Source: Streptomyces rapamycinicus NRRL 5491 (GTDB lineage Bacteria; Actinomycetota; Actinomycetes; Streptomycetales; Streptomycetaceae). Taken from it: 64,000 nucleotides of DNA. Shown here in pieces: positions 52,788-62,332 of this stretch; the first letter of the stretch is position 1, and every line of letters starts with the position of its first letter. The notes under the pieces are model-generated. The model saw only the letters and a list, made by a program, of their open reading frames with translations, made no database searches and was not told where the DNA came from. The stretch covers positions 3,100,001 to 3,164,000 of the forward strand of contig NZ_CP085193.1 in the NCBI RefSeq assembly GCF_024298965.1, given 5' to 3'. The position numbers and the translations under genes were made by a program.

Positions 52788-55364
52788 ATGCAAGCCAAGG
52801 AGACGCTGTTAGCCGACCTCGTTCAGGGACGCGCCCAGCAGTTCCAGGTGCCGCTCTACCAGCGGACGTATTCCTGGACGGAGAAGCATCTGAAGCAGCT
52901 GTGGAGCGACATCCTGGAACAGGCCGAGCTGCTGGAAACCGGAGGGAAAGCCAGCACGCACTTCCTCGGTTCGCTCGTGCTCGCCCCGTCCCCGCAGAAC
53001 GAGGCCACGTTCCCCCGCTGGCTCGTCGTCGACGGTCAGCAGCGGCTGACCACGCTCGCCCTCGCCCTCGCCGCTATCCGTGACCACATCGCCGGGACCC
53101 AGCCGGAGGAGGCCGAGCGCATCGATGAGGAATACCTGATCAACAAACGCAAGAGCGGCCACGACCACCTACGACTGCTGCCGACCCAGGCCGACCGGCC
53201 CCCGTTCGCCGCGCACATCCGCGGCGCGGTCACGGACCAGGCCGCCGGCGGCGGCGTCGCGGCGGCTTACGGCTTCTTCCGCCGCAAGCTCGTCGAAGCG
53301 GACGATCCTGCGGCCCCGCAGGACGTGTTCCGCCTCGAGCAGGCCATCACCTCCCGGCTCACGCTGGTGGCGGTGACCGCCGAGCGCGGCGACAATGTGC
53401 ACCGCATCTTCGAGTCCCTCAACAACACCGGACTCAAGCTCAGCCAGGCCGACCTGCTGCGCAACTACCTCTTCATGCGGCTGCCCACCCGCGGGGAGCA
53501 CATCTACGAGACCTACTGGCTGCCGCTGCAGAACAGCCTGAGCAACGACGAGCTCGAACAGCTCATGTGGCTGCAACTGGTGCTCGATGGGGACGACCGG
53601 GTCCGCCGCCAGGACCTGTACACCGCTCAGCAGCAGCGATTCGAGCACGGGGAGGTGGGCGAGCCGGAGATCGAGGCGTACATCAGGGAACTGCACCGCC
53701 ACGGGACTCTCTTCCGTCGGCTGCTCCACCCCGAAGAGGAGCCTGACGCATCGGTCCGCGCCCATCTGCACCGCCTGGACGCCTGGCAGGCCCAGGTCAC
53801 CTACCCCGCGCTGATGCTGCTGCTCGACCGGCGCGAGCGCGGGGAGCTCGACTCCCCCGCCACGGCCCGCGCCATGTCGTACATCGAAAGCTTCCTGGTC
53901 CGCCGGATGATCTGCCGGGTGCCGACGAACAACCTCAACCGGATCTTCCAGGCCATGCCCGGTCAGCTCCCGCTCGACGTGCCGGTCGACCAGGGCCTGC
54001 ACCAGCTGCTCTCCGCGGACAACCGCTTCTGGCCCGACGACGACGAACTGCGCGAGAAGGCCCGCACAGCCCCCTTCTACCAGTACGGGCGCTGGAATCA
54101 GCGCAGGATGGTCCTGGAGCGGCTGGAGGAAAGCCACGAGCATCCCGAGCCTGTGGACTTCGCCGCCGCCCAGCTCACCATCGAGCACGTCATGCCGCAG
54201 TCGCCCGGTGACGAGTGGCTGGAGATGCTGCGCGAGGACGCGGCCGACTCCGAGAGCACGGAGGACCTGCACGCCCGGCTGCAGCACACCCTCGGGAACC
54301 TGACCCTCACCGCGGTCAACTCCGAGCTGTCCAACCACCCCTTCGAACGCAAGCAGGGCTTGCTACAGGGCAGCCACCTGGAGATGAACCGCCGTATCGC
54401 CGCCACCGAGCGCTGGGGAGCCACGGAGATCCTGGCCCGCGCCGACGAGCTCGCCGAGCGCGCGATCGGACTGTGGCCGGCCCCGCTGCGAGGCGTCGGC
54501 CGCGCGGAGCGCAGCCGGGACTGGCATCTGGCCCACCAGGTGCTCGCGGCGCTGCCGCACGGCACATGGACCTCCTACGGCGACCTCGCCGCGTTCCTCG
54601 GCTCGGGAGCCCAGGCCGTGGGCACCCATCTGGCCAACACGCCCCAGGTGGCCAACGCGTACCGGGTGCTCACCTCCGACGGAAAGGTCTCCGACGGCTT
54701 CCGCTGGGCACCCCAGGACACCGGCGGCGACATCCGCGCCCGACTGGCCGCCGACGGCATTCGCTTCACCATCTCCGGAGCCGCCGACCCGGCACAGCGC
54801 CTCACCTCCGACGATCTCGCCCTGCTGATCGCCGGCGCCGACGAGGACCAGACGGACGGCGAGGACACCACACAGGACACCGCGACAGCCGGCCAGGGCG
54901 AGGAGACACGCGCAGACCGGTTCATCCGCCAGCTCACTGCGGACGACTCCCCCGAAACGGTGGAGGCGGTACGCACGCTCCTCGCTCGCTGGGAAGCACT
55001 CGGCGGCTGGATCGGCTACGGCGCGGGACACGTCACCACCAGCGCATTCCTCGTACTCGGAGAGGCAGGCGGACCCGGACACGGCATCTGGCCGCTGACG
55101 CTCTACCCGGGCAGCGGGCGCGGCGGCACGGCCGAGGTGGTCTTCCAGCACCTCGCGGCGCGCGAGCCCTTCACCGACCGAGCCCTGCGAGCCGAACTCC
55201 TCAGGCGCCTCAACGAACTGGAGGGCGTCGACATCCCGGAAGGCAAGCTGGAACTCCGGCCCAGCTTCCGGCTGTCCCTGCTGGAGAAGGACCACAACCG
55301 CAAGCTGCTCACTGAGACCCTGACCTGGTTCCGGGACCGCTGGGAGAGCGGGCGCACGTCCTGA
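52788..55364 (+). CDS. GmrSD-type endonuclease with alkyltransferase-like domain
   Basis: Residues about 1-220 of this 858-aa protein form the DUF262/GmrS nucleotide-binding domain, with VVDGQQRLTTL (81-91) and FESLNNTGLKLSQADLLRNY. The DUF1524/GmrD HNH nuclease has IEHVMPQ (465-471) and TLGNLTLTAVNSELSN. Near residues 580-660 an MGMT/ATL-like DNA-binding domain (HQVLAALPHGTWTSYGDLAAFLG, GTHLANTPQVANAYRV) lacks the methyl-acceptor PCHR motif. The final 150 residues form an unassigned domain. GmrSD enzymes cleave modified (glucosylated or hydroxymethylated) phage DNA, and the extra domain may read alkylated or modified bases. ATG 52788 follows a G-rich leader. Confidence 0.9.
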   Translation: MQAKETLLADLVQGRAQQFQVPLYQRTYSWTEKHLKQLWSDILEQAELLETGGKASTHFLGSLVLAPSPQNEATFPRWLVVDGQQRLTTLALALAAIRDHIAGTQPEEAERIDEEYLINKRKSGHDHLRLLPTQADRPPFAAHIRGAVTDQAAGGGVAAAYGFFRRKLVEADDPAAPQDVFRLEQAITSRLTLVAVTAERGDNVHRIFESLNNTGLKLSQADLLRNYLFMRLPTRGEHIYETYWLPLQNSLSNDELEQLMWLQLVLDGDDRVRRQDLYTAQQQRFEHGEVGEPEIEAYIRELHRHGTLFRRLLHPEEEPDASVRAHLHRLDAWQAQVTYPALMLLLDRRERGELDSPATARAMSYIESFLVRRMICRVPTNNLNRIFQAMPGQLPLDVPVDQGLHQLLSADNRFWPDDDELREKARTAPFYQYGRWNQRRMVLERLEESHEHPEPVDFAAAQLTIEHVMPQSPGDEWLEMLREDAADSESTEDLHARLQHTLGNLTLTAVNSELSNHPFERKQGLLQGSHLEMNRRIAATERWGATEILARADELAERAIGLWPAPLRGVGRAERSRDWHLAHQVLAALPHGTWTSYGDLAAFLGSGAQAVGTHLANTPQVANAYRVLTSDGKVSDGFRWAPQDTGGDIRARLAADGIRFTISGAADPAQRLTSDDLALLIAGADEDQTDGEDTTQDTATAGQGEETRADRFIRQLTADDSPETVEAVRTLLARWEALGGWIGYGAGHVTTSAFLVLGEAGGPGHGIWPLTLYPGSGRGGTAEVVFQHLAAREPFTDRALRAELLRRLNELEGVDIPEGKLELRPSFRLSLLEKDHNRKLLTETLTWFRDRWESGRTS

Positions 55365-55406
55365 GAAGCGGGCCGGACGAGGGAAACCAGGGGGGACTGT
55401 CCTGGG

Positions 55407-55434
55407 CTACGGACGATCTCGTGAACGTCCGTAG
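55407..55434. terminator. Hairpin adjoining repeat copy C
   Basis: CTACGGACG-N10-CGTCCGTAG lies 42 nt after the GmrSD-like stop and just left of repeat copy C. It may terminate that gene and the converging operon. Confidence 0.65.
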
Positions 55435-55437
55435 AAC

Positions 55438-55510
55438 GTGTCCGAGGGGGGATTGCAACCATTACCCCACGGATCCAACCGCTGATCACGGTGCTGGAAC
55501 TACTGGCGCC
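55438..55510. repeat. tRNA-Leu-3'-like repeat, copy C
   Basis: GTGTCCGAGGGGGGATTGCA is followed by ACCATTACCCCACGGATCC and GATCACGGTGCTGG. It has the same order as copies A and B, including the hairpin on its left. Confidence 0.6.
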
Positions 55511-55571
55511 CCAGTGAACGGATGCGCAGGTCCGAGCCCTCAGTGGGGCGCCCGGGACGTGGGAAGCATCG

Positions 55572-58500
55572 TCACTCTCTGACCAGCCGGCCCGAGGCGA
55601 GGACAGCGATGTGATCGCCGAAGCAGCAGATCAGGTGCCCCTCTTCGCTGAGCGCCACCGCGCGGCAGGGGGCCATGAGGTGCACCACACCGGTCTGCCG
55701 ACGCATCGTCAGGTCCCAGACTCGCACCGTCCGGTCACCGGAGCCGGTCACCGCGACGGCGCGACCGTCCAGGGACGCGCAGGCGACGGCGGTCACCGGC
55801 CCGGTGTGGCCGGCCAGCGGCCCTCCGATGGGTGTTCTCGTGTCCAGGTCCCACACCCGCGCCGTCCGGTCATCCGAGCCGGTGACCGTGACCAGTCCAC
55901 GGGCGAGCGCGGTGACGGCCAGCGCGCGCACCGCGCCCGGCCGGTCGTGATCGCCGAGCGGGGACGTGCTCCCGGTGGCCGGATCCCACACCCGCAGCTC
56001 CCCACAGGCGGAGGCGACGACGCCAACCGGCCGACCGTTCAGCGCCCCGCATGCCACGGCGCGCAGTGGGCCGTCGGACACGGTGACCGGCTCGCCGAAC
56101 GGCTCCCCGGTCGCCAGATCCCACGCCCGCGCCGTGCCGTCCTCGGCCGCGCCGACCACGAGGGGTCGGTCGTCCAGCGTCATGCACGCCACCGCCGTGA
56201 TACCGCTTCCGCCCCGGGCCATCCGGGTGGCGAGAGCCTGCCCGCTCGTCAGGTCCCAGACCCGCACTGTGCCGTCATCCGAGCCGGTGACCGCGACCGA
56301 ACGCCCGTCGAGCACCGTGCATGCCACCGCGACCACCGTGGCGATGTGCCCGGTCAGGGGCTTGCCAAGGGCCTGCCCTGTCGACGCGTCCCACATCCGA
56401 ACGGTCTTGTCGCTGGCGCCGGTGACCGCCACCGGCCGGTCGCCCAGCCGGGTGGCCACGGCCACGGTGACTTCGCCGGTGTGGCCAGTGCGCCATGCAC
56501 CGACCCGCTTCCCGGCGGTCAGCAGGTCCCAGACCCGCACCGTCCGGTCGTCGGACGCCGTCACGGCGATGGGGCTGCCGTCGAGGACCAGGCAGGCCAC
56601 CGCGTTCACGCCTCCGGTGTGTCCGGTCATCGGCTCCCCGGCGGACTCCCCGGTGGCCAGTTCCCAGGCCCGCACCGTCCCGTCGCTGGAGGCGGAGACG
56701 GCGACCGGCCGCCCGTCCAGCACCGCGCAGGTGATCGCGACAACGGCCCTGGTGTGCCCGAACATCGGCCCGCGGACCAGCCGCCGCGTTCCCAGGTCCC
56801 ATACCCGAAGCGTCCCGTCGCTGGAGGCGGTGACCAGGACCGGGCGACCGCCCAGCCGCGCGCAGGCCACCCCGTTCACCCAGGCCCCGTGCCCGGTCTG
56901 CATCGGGTCCAGGACCGGCCGGCTGGTCTCCAGGTCCCACACCCGCACCGTGCGGTCACCCGAACAGGAGATCGCCACCGGGCGGCCGTCCAGCTCGGTG
57001 CAGGCGACCGCCGCCACTGTGCTGGTGTGCCCGGTCATCGGCTGCCCGATGGCCTTGCCCGTGGCCAGATCCCACACCCGTACCGTGCCGTCGTACGAGC
57101 CGGTGACGGCGACCGGGCGGCCCAGCTCGGTACATGCCGCCGCGACCACGGGCCCGGTGTGTCCGGCCAGTGGCCCGCCGACCGGCGTGCCCGTGTTCAG
57201 GTCCCACACGCGCACCGTCCGGTCGCCGGACCCGGTGACGGCGACCGGCCGCCCGTTCAGTTCGATGCACGCTACGGCGGTCACCGCCCCGGTGTGACCG
57301 GTCAACGGTTGCCCGACGGACCTGCCGGTGGCCAGCTCGTGCACCCGGACCGTGGTGTCGCCGTGTCCGGTGACGGCGACCGGATGACCGTCGAGCAGCG
57401 CGAGTGCCATGGCACGCACCGGCCCGGCGGCGGACGGCAGGGTGTCGCGCAGCGTGGGGGAGAGCGTGCCACCCGACCCCCACAGGGGTTTCCACATGTG
57501 GTCCGCGGCACGGCCGTTGAGCGCCGCGAGGAAGGGCGAGACGTTGTACCGGGCCGCGTCCAGGGCGAGGATCTGGCGTCGTTCGTCGGTGCCGGTGCGG
57601 CGGTGGGTGCCGAAGGAGGTGCGGTAGATGGTGGCGGGGAGCTGGGCGGCCGGGGACCGGGCCATGGGCAGGTGGGGCATCAGCCCGGCCGGGTCGGCGT
57701 GCACCAGGTACTCGGGGTCGGTGACCAGTTCGTCGAGCAGCCCGCCGTGCGCTGCGTGCCCGGCCAGGTGGCGCCGGGTGTACGGGTGGGCGCGGCTCCA
57801 GTCGCGAGCGCCGTCAGGGCCGTAGGGGACCCGGGAGACCAGGGTGCGCGTGAACGCGGCATGTACCGCGGCCGTCTCCACGCCCTCGCGTAGATGCTCG
57901 GCGAGCGCGCGGTGGTAGAGCCGGTAGGCGGACCGGCCGTCCTCGGTGACCTCGACCACGTAGGCCCCGGCGGCCTCGCGCAGCCACAGCAGGTCGTCGT
58001 CGACGCAGGGGCGTTCGGACACCGCCTCGGCCAGCGGTGCCCAGATGTCCTCCCAGGGCAGCCCGCGGCCCTCTGCGAAGGCCAGCGGGCGCAGCAGGTC
58101 GGTGGCGCGGGCCGCGTCCGCGCCCAAGCGCTGCCGCAGGTCCCGGCGCATGGCCTCGCTGGGCAGCTTAGGCAGGCTGGCCCGCCAGGCAGGGTCGGCC
58201 GGGTCGGGCAGCGCGGGGTCGGCCGCCAGGGTGCCCGCGGAGATCCGGGCGACGAGGAACGACCGGCCGGCCGCCGCGGCGATCCCGCGGGCGACGGCCA
58301 TCCGCAGTGGAGGCGGGCAGTTCTCGTAGGGAGAGCGGGGGTGGGCCCTGATGAGGGTGCGGATCGTGTACTCCAGCAGGGCGTCCGGGTCCGCGTACCG
58401 GTCGGCGTCGAGATCGACGACGTCGATCCGCCCGGTACGCTCCAGTTCAAGCCAGGGCAGCAGGTGCGGGCGGGTGCCCATCAGCAGCCGGACCCGGCCG

Positions 58501-59855
58501 CTGGCGTGTGTGATCAGGGGGCGCAGTACCTGGCTGCACAGGAGGATCGGGGTGGCTGCCTCGTCGAGGGCGTCGATCAGAACGGTGAACGGCCGATCGT
58601 CGCTGGACTTCCGGGGCCCGAGGGCTTCCAGGAACTCCCCCAGCGTGCCGGCCCGGACCCGGGCGCCGGCGGCCAGGCCCTGGAGCACTTGATCGTTGGT
58701 GAGGTTCTGGGCGTGGATGCTGACGTCGACGGCGTGCTGCGGCAGGGACTGCGGGTCCAAGACCAAGCTGTCGAAAGGGACGGTGCGGCGCCGCTCGGGG
58801 TGGGTCAGGGCGGCGATCAGGCCGAGGACGGCTGTCTTGCCCGAGCCCGGGTCCCCGGTGACGGCCAGCGCGGGCTGCGCGGGACTGCGGGCCACAAGCC
58901 AATCGGTGATCGTGCCGAGCGCCGCCCGGCGGCCGGCGAACCACCAGCCGGCGTGGTCGGGAGTGGCGCCTTGGGCTCCGGCCAGCAGCCGGGTGCGGAA
59001 CTCGGTCTCCCGCCGCGCGGCGTGCTCCTCCCACTGGGCGGCCTGCTGAAGCTCCAGGTCGACCTCGGTACGTCGGGTTTGGTGGCGGGGGTTGGCGAGG
59101 AAGGGCGGCACCTCGCCGGTCAGGCCGATTTGGGTGAGGCCGATGCGCTGGTGGGGAGGCCGGTCCGGGTGGTCGTTCATCCGCTGAACCACGGAGTCCA
59201 GCGCCAGGGTGCGCGGGCCGTGGCCCGCGGTGGCCAGGCTGGTCACAGCCTGTTCGAGGAGATGGGGGAACGCCCCGGTTTCGGCTTGTTCCTGGGGCTG
59301 GGCGGCGGAGATGACGATCAGGCCGGAGCCGGTCTCCTCGCCCCACTGGTGGTTCATCCGGTCCAGGGCGGCGGCGGCGAGTTCGTTGCCGCCCCGGCCG
59401 GAGTAGCAGGTGTCCAAGAGCATGAGCAGGCGGCGCACATGGGTGCGGCGCAGAATCTTGCGGGCCAGGCGGCGGGTGGGCAGAGCGTCGTCGATGTCCT
59501 TGGGGTCGGTGTCCGCGGTGAGCAGGACGTGCTCGCCGTCGTCGTCGAGGACTTCGCCGTGTCCCGCGATGTAGACGGCGACCAGGTCGTCGGGTCGGCG
59601 CTCCGCGGACATGCAGAACGCGCGCAGTCCAGTGGTGAGCTGATCGCTGGTCGGATCAAGTCCGAGATCGGTGACGTGACGGTAGCCGAGGCGGTTGGTG
59701 AAGAGTTCGACGACGCGTCGGCGGGCGTCGGCCAGGTCGGGGCGGTCCCAGCCGAGATGGGTGGCCTTCGGGTACCGGGTGATCGCCGTTGCGATCAGGA
59801 AACGGCGGGGCGCCGAGCCGTCCTCAGCCGGCACCGAGCCGTCCTCAGGCGGCAC
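55572..59855 (-). CDS. Caspase-NTPase-WD40 protein (STAND-like)
   Basis: This 1427-aa protein has an N-terminal caspase-like peptidase with His99 (YIAGHGE) and Cys150 (LDTCYSG). An NTPase follows with Walker A VTGDPGSGKTAVL (about 332-344) and Walker B TVLIDALDEA. A helical region comes next, then 14 WD40-type units (each ending near TVRVWDLATG), enough for two seven-bladed propellers. This is the NLR/STAND plan, with a sensor array and an NTPase switch controlling a protease, as in bacterial death effectors. The GTG at 59855 overlaps the hydrolase gene by 11 nt. The near-identical repeats suggest ongoing duplication or diversification. Confidence 0.92.
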   Translation of the reverse strand: MPPEDGSVPAEDGSAPRRFLIATAITRYPKATHLGWDRPDLADARRRVVELFTNRLGYRHVTDLGLDPTSDQLTTGLRAFCMSAERRPDDLVAVYIAGHGEVLDDDGEHVLLTADTDPKDIDDALPTRRLARKILRRTHVRRLLMLLDTCYSGRGGNELAAAALDRMNHQWGEETGSGLIVISAAQPQEQAETGAFPHLLEQAVTSLATAGHGPRTLALDSVVQRMNDHPDRPPHQRIGLTQIGLTGEVPPFLANPRHQTRRTEVDLELQQAAQWEEHAARRETEFRTRLLAGAQGATPDHAGWWFAGRRAALGTITDWLVARSPAQPALAVTGDPGSGKTAVLGLIAALTHPERRRTVPFDSLVLDPQSLPQHAVDVSIHAQNLTNDQVLQGLAAGARVRAGTLGEFLEALGPRKSSDDRPFTVLIDALDEAATPILLCSQVLRPLITHASGRVRLLMGTRPHLLPWLELERTGRIDVVDLDADRYADPDALLEYTIRTLIRAHPRSPYENCPPPLRMAVARGIAAAAGRSFLVARISAGTLAADPALPDPADPAWRASLPKLPSEAMRRDLRQRLGADAARATDLLRPLAFAEGRGLPWEDIWAPLAEAVSERPCVDDDLLWLREAAGAYVVEVTEDGRSAYRLYHRALAEHLREGVETAAVHAAFTRTLVSRVPYGPDGARDWSRAHPYTRRHLAGHAAHGGLLDELVTDPEYLVHADPAGLMPHLPMARSPAAQLPATIYRTSFGTHRRTGTDERRQILALDAARYNVSPFLAALNGRAADHMWKPLWGSGGTLSPTLRDTLPSAAGPVRAMALALLDGHPVAVTGHGDTTVRVHELATGRSVGQPLTGHTGAVTAVACIELNGRPVAVTGSGDRTVRVWDLNTGTPVGGPLAGHTGPVVAAACTELGRPVAVTGSYDGTVRVWDLATGKAIGQPMTGHTSTVAAVACTELDGRPVAISCSGDRTVRVWDLETSRPVLDPMQTGHGAWVNGVACARLGGRPVLVTASSDGTLRVWDLGTRRLVRGPMFGHTRAVVAITCAVLDGRPVAVSASSDGTVRAWELATGESAGEPMTGHTGGVNAVACLVLDGSPIAVTASDDRTVRVWDLLTAGKRVGAWRTGHTGEVTVAVATRLGDRPVAVTGASDKTVRMWDASTGQALGKPLTGHIATVVAVACTVLDGRSVAVTGSDDGTVRVWDLTSGQALATRMARGGSGITAVACMTLDDRPLVVGAAEDGTARAWDLATGEPFGEPVTVSDGPLRAVACGALNGRPVGVVASACGELRVWDPATGSTSPLGDHDRPGAVRALAVTALARGLVTVTGSDDRTARVWDLDTRTPIGGPLAGHTGPVTAVACASLDGRAVAVTGSGDRTVRVWDLTMRRQTGVVHLMAPCRAVALSEEGHLICCFGDHIAVLASGRLVRE

Positions 59856-60699
59856 CGAGTCCTCCGACGATGGCCGCGCCGGTGCGGGCGTCCGTCAGAT
59901 AGGCGGTCGCGTCGTGAGCGTGAGCTCCGTTGTGAACCACCACGCCGGTCACTCGCGGGCCGAACGCCGGGCGCAGGTCCTTGACCAAAGCCACGACATC
60001 GCCGTGGTCCACCACATTCGTCCACGCCAAGTCCGCACCGCCCGGCCACCGGTGGACCGGGCCGGGGTCCGGCTCGAGCCGGTCGAGCACCATGCGCATC
60101 CCGAGCGGCGAGCCGAGGGTCACCAGCGCCCGCACCGGATGGCCGGGCAGGGCACACAGCGCCTCATAGGCCACCACCGAGCCCAGCGAGTGTGCCACGA
60201 CGACCCGGGTGTCGTCGCCGATGGCCGCATGCACCCGACCCCGAACCGCCTCGCGCAGCCCCGACTCGGTCAGGTAACGGCGGGTCTGCTTCAGGTCGAA
60301 GACCAAGGCCCGGAGTGCCAGGCCGGAGAAGAACCGCGACCGGGACAGGGCGCGCAGGGCGGCCTGCACCGACCGGGGAGTGCGCGCCAGGGTGTCGCCG
60401 CGCGGCGGCGCCACCCGGTCGTCCACCGCCGCAGCAGCCTCCCACCAGGCGAGGAGCAGATCCTGCTCGAAGCCCTCCGCCACGTCGGCGGAGGTGTAGG
60501 GCGGGTCGCCCACCGCCAGCGGGCGCCCGGCCGGCCGGAACAGGTCGCCGTAGAAGCCCATGGCCAGATCCCCCTCCCCCGGCAGTGCGCCGCCGGCCTG
60601 CCGCAGGCCGTCCCGCAGCGCCGGTCGCCATCTGCTCAGCAGGCTCTCTTGCCCCAGTACTTGTTGGCCCACCCCGTGTACCCCGACCACACGCGCCAT
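59845..60699 (-). CDS. Alpha/beta hydrolase (lipase-like) partner
   Basis: The 284-aa hydrolase has RVVGVHGVGQQ as its oxyanion loop and VVVAHSLGSVVAYEAL as its nucleophile elbow (Ser171). VVDHGDVVALVKDLRP and a late His in VVHNGAHAHDA complete the likely catalytic set. The ATG at 60699 has GAGGGTGG upstream; longer starts lack similarity. It is the first gene of a two-gene operon with the caspase-NTPase-WD40 protein. Esterases and lipases paired with caspases occur in conflict systems, so it may be a second effector or a protease target. A TATAGT at 60734-60739 may be its -10 element. Confidence 0.87.
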   Translation of the reverse strand: MARVVGVHGVGQQVLGQESLLSRWRPALRDGLRQAGGALPGEGDLAMGFYGDLFRPAGRPLAVGDPPYTSADVAEGFEQDLLLAWWEAAAAVDDRVAPPRGDTLARTPRSVQAALRALSRSRFFSGLALRALVFDLKQTRRYLTESGLREAVRGRVHAAIGDDTRVVVAHSLGSVVAYEALCALPGHPVRALVTLGSPLGMRMVLDRLEPDPGPVHRWPGGADLAWTNVVDHGDVVALVKDLRPAFGPRVTGVVVHNGAHAHDATAYLTDARTGAAIVGGLGAA

Positions 60700-60916
60700 G
60701 CCACCCTCGCGTCCACATCGCCCCACCAAGAACACTATATGAGGGCGCCCCGGCGGCCCGCCCGCATCCGGCGGCCGTGAGCGATGGGAAGTCGGGGAGC
60801 ACGCCCAGACCTGAAGTCGAGGCCCTGCTGACGGATTCGGCCACTGACGATACGGCTGTGGTGACACAAGGAAGGCTCCGCGGTAGCCCGAGCCACGTTC
60901 CCACTCATCGCCCGAG

Positions 60917-61402
60917 ATGCGAGCCTCTCATACGGACCGGGACCGGATGGTGGATGTGCTGCGTATCGCGGCGGGGAACGGCCTGCAGGACGAAGGCAAG
61001 ATCGGGCACATCGGCCTGTCGAAAGTCACCCCCGAGGACATCGACGACGCCCGCCAGGAATTCACCGTCGCCGCGGTCCAGAACGTCCTCAACATAACCG
61101 TGCTCCGACCCGCGCTGAAAAACTACAGCGACCTCGACATCGCCTACGTCGCATACCGACCACTCGACGCCGTCGCCCTCGCTGCCACCTGGGGAGTCGC
61201 CGAGCCCTCCACTGGCTCTTCAACCGCGGCGACCACATCGCCCCACCCTCAGCACAAGCCAACCGCAACACATCGAACCCCTCGTGACCGCTGCCATGGA
61301 CTCGACATGACGGCGACGCGAACGACCTCTCCCACCGCGTCCAGCCCAGCACCCGCACCAACGCGAAAGAGCGCTCCTACGAGAACTGGCGGCCACCAGT
61401 AA
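60917..61402 (+). pseudogene. Chimera of DUF1707 and aldo/keto reductase pieces
   Basis: The frame opens with the DUF1707 signature MRASHTDRDRMVDVLRIAAG. At about 60980 it switches in-frame to aldo/keto-reductase sequence (LQDEGKIGHIGLSKVTPEDI, EFTVAAVQNVLN, DIAYVAYRPLDA). After about 61200 it is low-complexity with no similarity. Neither domain is complete. It records a recombination junction rather than a useful fusion, although it could still be translated. Confidence 0.75.
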
Positions 61403-61604
61403 CCGCGGTATCGCTACTCGTCCCCGTCGGGCCCGGGTCTCTGCTCGTGCCCGAAGCCCTGGGCCACATCGACCTACCCATCGGCACAGTGCACGACGGC
61501 AGACCCCATGGCAGGCCCGCCCAACAGATGCTGATGGGCCCGAACGGCATCCCAGTCGCGCGAAGGGCCGTCGTAGACGAAATGAGGACCGGGCCACTCC
61601 GAGG

Positions 61605-61805
61605 CCGGTACAGCGAGGCGACCGACGGCGACTTGCCCGCGTTCTTCCCCGTTTTGATCGTCAGCCTCTTCGCGATGTCGAGTACCGGCACGCCCTTGTT
61701 CTTCAGCGCGATGGCGAAGGTGAGCATGTCCCCGTCGATGACCTTCGGCCGTCCGCCGTGGTTGCCCTTCGCCTCGGCGGTCACCTGCCCCTCGAGGACG
61801 ACCAA
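61605..61805 (-). pseudogene. C-terminal serine recombinase (resolvase) fragment
   Basis: GRPKVIDGDMLTFAIALKNK and DIAKRLTIKTGKNAGKSPSV form the hinge and helix-turn-helix of a resolvase-type recombinase. The catalytic domain is missing and the frame continues into unrelated sequence. Confidence 0.7.
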
Positions 61806-61809
61806 GCCC

Positions 61810-62118
61810 CTATCCCAAGTGCAGCAACGCGAAGCCAGCGGCGCACAGGACGCCTCCTGCGAGGGCTATGAAGCCTCCTGACATCCTCATCCGCGCTTCC
61901 GGGGAGACCGGATGGACGGGTTCGGCAAGGCTGCCCCTGAGCAGGCGGGCTTCGCGGACACGTGCTCTCATTCGCGCGGCTTGGCGGGTGGACATCCCGC
62001 GTACGTCGAAGGCGAAGCCCAAACCGAAGATCACGGCGATCGCACCGGCGCCGAGGGCCCCGACGCAGAATGCCAGCGGCGGGCCAGAGCGAGCGGCCAG
62101 CGGGAGCAGAGCAAACAT
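61810..62118 (-). CDS. Two-TM membrane protein
   Basis: The 102-aa product has an N-terminal TM (PLAFCVGALGAGAIAVIFG), a basic middle helix (QAARMRARVREARLLRG) and a C-terminal TM (GGFIALAGGVLCAAGFALL). A normal start and stop suggest an intact gene among fragments. The family was not recognised. Confidence 0.6.
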   Translation of the reverse strand: MFALLPLAARSGPPLAFCVGALGAGAIAVIFGLGFAFDVRGMSTRQAARMRARVREARLLRGSLAEPVHPVSPEARMRMSGGFIALAGGVLCAAGFALLHLG

Positions 62119-62332
62119 CCCGGCATCCTATCTGAACTGCACATCTTACGATTGGGGACTGACGGTCAATCCGTGCCGGACCGCGGTGCCCCCGGCAACA
62201 GCAGCGGCTGACCAGACGCCCGGTGGGGAAGCGGCGTCGCGTTGCCCGGCAATGATTTCTGCCTCCTGCACGGACGGCTCGTGCAGTTCAACCACTTCAC
62301 CGGGACAGGGAACTGAGCCGACAAGGAACCTT

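Noticed and set aside
55603..57350. WD40 repeats considered as a tandem DNA repeat or CRISPR-like array
   Set aside because: Periodicity follows protein blades of about 40-45 codons inside one ORF, without uniform repeats and spacers.
57894..59984. Long plus-strand frames opposite the caspase-WD40 gene
   Set aside because: Antisense shadows generated by GC3 bias. The minus-strand frame carries clear catalytic and WD40 motifs.
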